Assembly: GCF_016463645.1 (NCBI RefSeq)
Contig: NZ_JAEMQX010000008.1
Coordinates: 1-64,000 of the forward strand
Direction of reading: 5' to 3'
DNA: 64,000 nt
From: Sphingopyxis sp.
GTDB lineage: Bacteria > Pseudomonadota > Alphaproteobacteria > Sphingomonadales > Sphingomonadaceae
A program made the position numbers and the translations under genes. This document shows, in pieces, positions 62,033 through 64,000 of this stretch (positions within the stretch are counted from its first letter, which is position 1; every line of letters begins with the position of its first letter). The notes beneath the pieces were generated by a model. It made no database searches and had not been told where the DNA came from. It worked only from the letters and a program-made list of their open reading frames with translations.

Positions 62033-64000
62033 TCACCTGCCGGGCGCGAGCCGCATCGCCGCGCCCCCGCCGGGCGCGAGCCACAGCCTGTAGGTGTCGC
62101 CCTTTTCCACCTTGACCGTGTCATAGGCGATCCGGTGACGCGCGTCGGTCAGATAGGTGGCCCCCTCGCCGTCCTTCCAGACCGTCGCGGTGTAGGTCTT
62201 GCCCGGTTCGAGGAAATCGAAGGTCAGCGTCAGCGTGCGTTCGGTCGCATCGTTGACGCCGCCGACATACCAGTCGGCGCTGGCGCGGTCCTTGCGTGCG
62301 AAGATCGCATAGTCGCCGACCTCGCCGGCAATCAGCCTGCTCTCCGCCCAGTCGGCCGGAACCTGCTTGATGAATTCCAGCTCGCGCGGATGCGCTTCCA
62401 GACTTTCGATGAAGTCGGCTGCCATCTGGATCGGCGAATAGATGGCGAGATAGAGACCGAGCTGCTTCGCGAGCGTCGAGGCGAAGGGCGCCTTGTTCGA
62501 TCCCTCGAGGCTGAGCACGCCCGGGGTGTAGTCCATGGGTCCCGACAGCATGCGCGTATAGACGAGGGTCGGTTCATGGTCGGGGCCGCTGCCGAAATCG
62601 CTCCACGCATTATATTCCATGCCGCGCGCGCCCTCGCGCGCGACCCAGTTCGGATAAGTGCGGCGAAGCCCGGTATCCTTGATCGGTTCGTGAGGGTTGA
62701 CCGCGATATGATATTTGGCTGCGGTTTCGACGACTTTCAGATGATGCTGCACCTGTCGCTGGCCGTCATGCCATTCCATGCGCGTCGTCCCGGGCATGTC
62801 GCCGGGCGCGATGATCCCGCCGGCGTCGGCGACATAGCCCGTCTTCACGGCCTTGACGCCAAGCTGGCCATACAGCTTCATCGCATCGTCGAGCTGCGCC
62901 TCGTAGACCGCAATATTGCCGCCGGTTTCATGATGGCCGATCAGCGTCACGCCCTTCTTTCGCGCGTAATCGGTGACCGCCTTGAGGTCGAAATCGGGAT
63001 ACGCCTCGGTGAAGCTGAATTCGTCGCCATGCCCGAACCAGTTGCCGTTCCAGCCCTTGTTCCAGCCCTCGACGAGCACGCCGCCGAAGCCGTGCTTCGC
63101 CGCGAAGTCGATATATTGCTTCGTCCGCCCGGTCGTCGCGCCATGCTGCGGCCCCTCGGCCCAGCTCCACGGACCGCGGATCATGCCCCACCAGATGCCG
63201 ATATATTTCATCGGCTTCACCCAGCTCACATCGCCCAGCCTGTTCGGTTCGTTGAGGTTGAGTTCGAGGTCGCTTTCGACGAGCCCCGCGGCATTGTCGG
63301 CAATGCGCATGGTGCGCCAAGGCGTGTTGAACGGCAGATCGCGGATCACGCGCGGCCCCTGCGACGAGGGCGAAAGCGTCGCGCGGAACTTGCGCCCCTC
63401 GACGCGCTTGAACCACATGCCGGCATAGTCGACGAGCGCCGCCTCGTGGAACGCCAGATGCGTCCCGTCGTCGAGCCTCATCGTGATCGGGGTGTGCGCG
63501 GTCGCGACGCCCTCGATCGGCGTCTTTTGATAGATCTGCTCGTAGCGGTTCCACTCGCCGCCGGTGATCCACCAAGCCGTGCCTTCGGGGGCGATGTCGA
63601 ATTCGGTGAACTCGTCGCCGATCTTCGCGGTCTTGAGCCCCGCCTGTTCGGGCAGTTCGTAGCGGAAGCCGATGCCGTCGTCGAACAGGCGAAAGCGGAC
63701 GTTCATCGCGTGCCCGCCCCAGCTTTCATTCTGGCGGAAGCGCACGAGCAGTTCGTTATGCCGGTCGCGGACGAAGCGGCGTTCGCCCCACGGCTGTTCC
63801 CAGCGCGTGTCGCCGCTCGCGCGCTCCGAGCCCGCGATGGCGAAGCCGCGTTGCAGGCCGATCCCGTCGGTCAGCGTGAAGCCGAGCTTCGACGGGGCGA
63901 TCAGGAGCTTGCCCTTGCGCGACAGCGACCAGGTCGGACGCTGGTCGCTGTCAGTCGCGACGGTGAGGACGATGCTGCCGTCGGGCGAGGTCGCGGTCAG
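62033..64000 (-). CDS. GH97 alpha-glucosidase/alpha-galactosidase family (partial, N terminus beyond right edge)
   Basis: At least 655 residues of a glycoside hydrolase family 97 enzyme. The frame is open to the last base of the window, so the signal peptide and start are missing. The N-terminal beta-sandwich (WSLSRKGKLLIAPSKLGF, VRFRQNES, FRLFDDGIGFRYELP) is followed by the TIM barrel with KYIGIWWGMI, HGFGGVLVEGWNKGW, a VNPHEPIKDTGLRRTYPN segment and LGLYLAIYSPIQMAAD. The C-terminal beta domain ends WLAPGGGAA. The HEP motif recalls the inverting SusB-type alpha-glucosidase branch, but the retaining galactosidase branch is not excluded. It lies upstream of the SMR gene on the same strand. Confidence 0.92.
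   Translation of the reverse strand: MTATSPDGSIVLTVATDSDQRPTWSLSRKGKLLIAPSKLGFTLTDGIGLQRGFAIAGSERASGDTRWEQPWGERRFVRDRHNELLVRFRQNESWGGHAMNVRFRLFDDGIGFRYELPEQAGLKTAKIGDEFTEFDIAPEGTAWWITGGEWNRYEQIYQKTPIEGVATAHTPITMRLDDGTHLAFHEAALVDYAGMWFKRVEGRKFRATLSPSSQGPRVIRDLPFNTPWRTMRIADNAAGLVESDLELNLNEPNRLGDVSWVKPMKYIGIWWGMIRGPWSWAEGPQHGATTGRTKQYIDFAAKHGFGGVLVEGWNKGWNGNWFGHGDEFSFTEAYPDFDLKAVTDYARKKGVTLIGHHETGGNIAVYEAQLDDAMKLYGQLGVKAVKTGYVADAGGIIAPGDMPGTTRMEWHDGQRQVQHHLKVVETAAKYHIAVNPHEPIKDTGLRRTYPNWVAREGARGMEYNAWSDFGSGPDHEPTLVYTRMLSGPMDYTPGVLSLEGSNKAPFASTLAKQLGLYLAIYSPIQMAADFIESLEAHPRELEFIKQVPADWAESRLIAGEVGDYAIFARKDRASADWYVGGVNDATERTLTLTFDFLEPGKTYTATVWKDGEGATYLTDARHRIAYDTVKVEKGDTYRLWLAPGGGAAMRLAPGR

Overview
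The window is GC-rich, densely packed bacterial DNA from an alphaproteobacterium, most likely a sphingomonad (Sphingomonadaceae; Sphingopyxis or a close relative is a low-confidence guess). The reasons are three large TonB-dependent receptors beside sugar and aromatic/terpenoid catabolism genes, flavin-dependent halogenase paralogues next to a receptor, a GlcNAc phosphotransferase system with a fused IIA-HPr-EI protein, and many ATGA start/stop overlaps. No tRNA, rRNA, insertion sequence, phage gene or CRISPR array was seen. The window opens in the 5' end of guaB and closes inside a GH97 glycosidase.

Region 1 (about 180-17240) is a beta-glucan/glucoside utilisation locus. A FucP-type permease, an ABC sugar importer (ATPase, binding protein, two permeases), an esterase, a GH1 beta-glucosidase and an EEP-family hydrolase run on the plus strand, with a LacI regulator inside the set. 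A TonB-dependent receptor followed by a lipoprotein of the glycoamylase-like/GH144 (endo-beta-1,2-glucanase) type runs on the minus strand, divergent from a GH3 enzyme. Three near-identical LacI-type palindromes (TGTAACCGGTTACA-like) lie before the permease, before lacI and between receptor and GH3, which ties the region into one regulon. The likely flow is receptor to periplasm, GH144/GH3 trimming, ABC/MFS import, then GH1 hydrolysis in the cytoplasm.

Region 2 (17305-25473) has an EntS-like MFS exporter and a czcCBA-type heavy-metal RND efflux set. Upstream of it are a small His/Cys-rich exported protein and an unusual tandem HxlR regulator. Region 3 (25577-34519) has a TonB receptor divergent from a tight run: nitronate-monooxygenase-like flavoprotein, carotenoid/lignostilbene-type oxygenase, acyl-CoA ligase, SCP-x-type thiolase, and a second thiolase that has lost active-site residues. 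This looks like an oxidative-cleavage plus CoA pathway for a hydrophobic unsaturated compound.

Region 4 (34583-38879) is a cobalamin-riboswitch operon: cobO, btuF, btuC, btuD and, translationally coupled at the end, a PhyH-type dioxygenase of unknown role. Region 5 (38876-60009) is a chitin/GlcNAc locus: cupin-8 protein, GH20, GH18, GntR-type regulator, three halogenase-family genes behind a TonB receptor (the middle one lacks all catalytic signatures), NagX-like membrane protein, glucosamine-6-P deaminase (SIS type), NagA, the IIA-HPr-EI fusion and a IIC-IIB permease with an extra degenerate IIB-like tail. Region 6 (60042-64000) has GH16, a small exported CBM-like protein, an SMR exporter with a structured leader, and the partial GH97.
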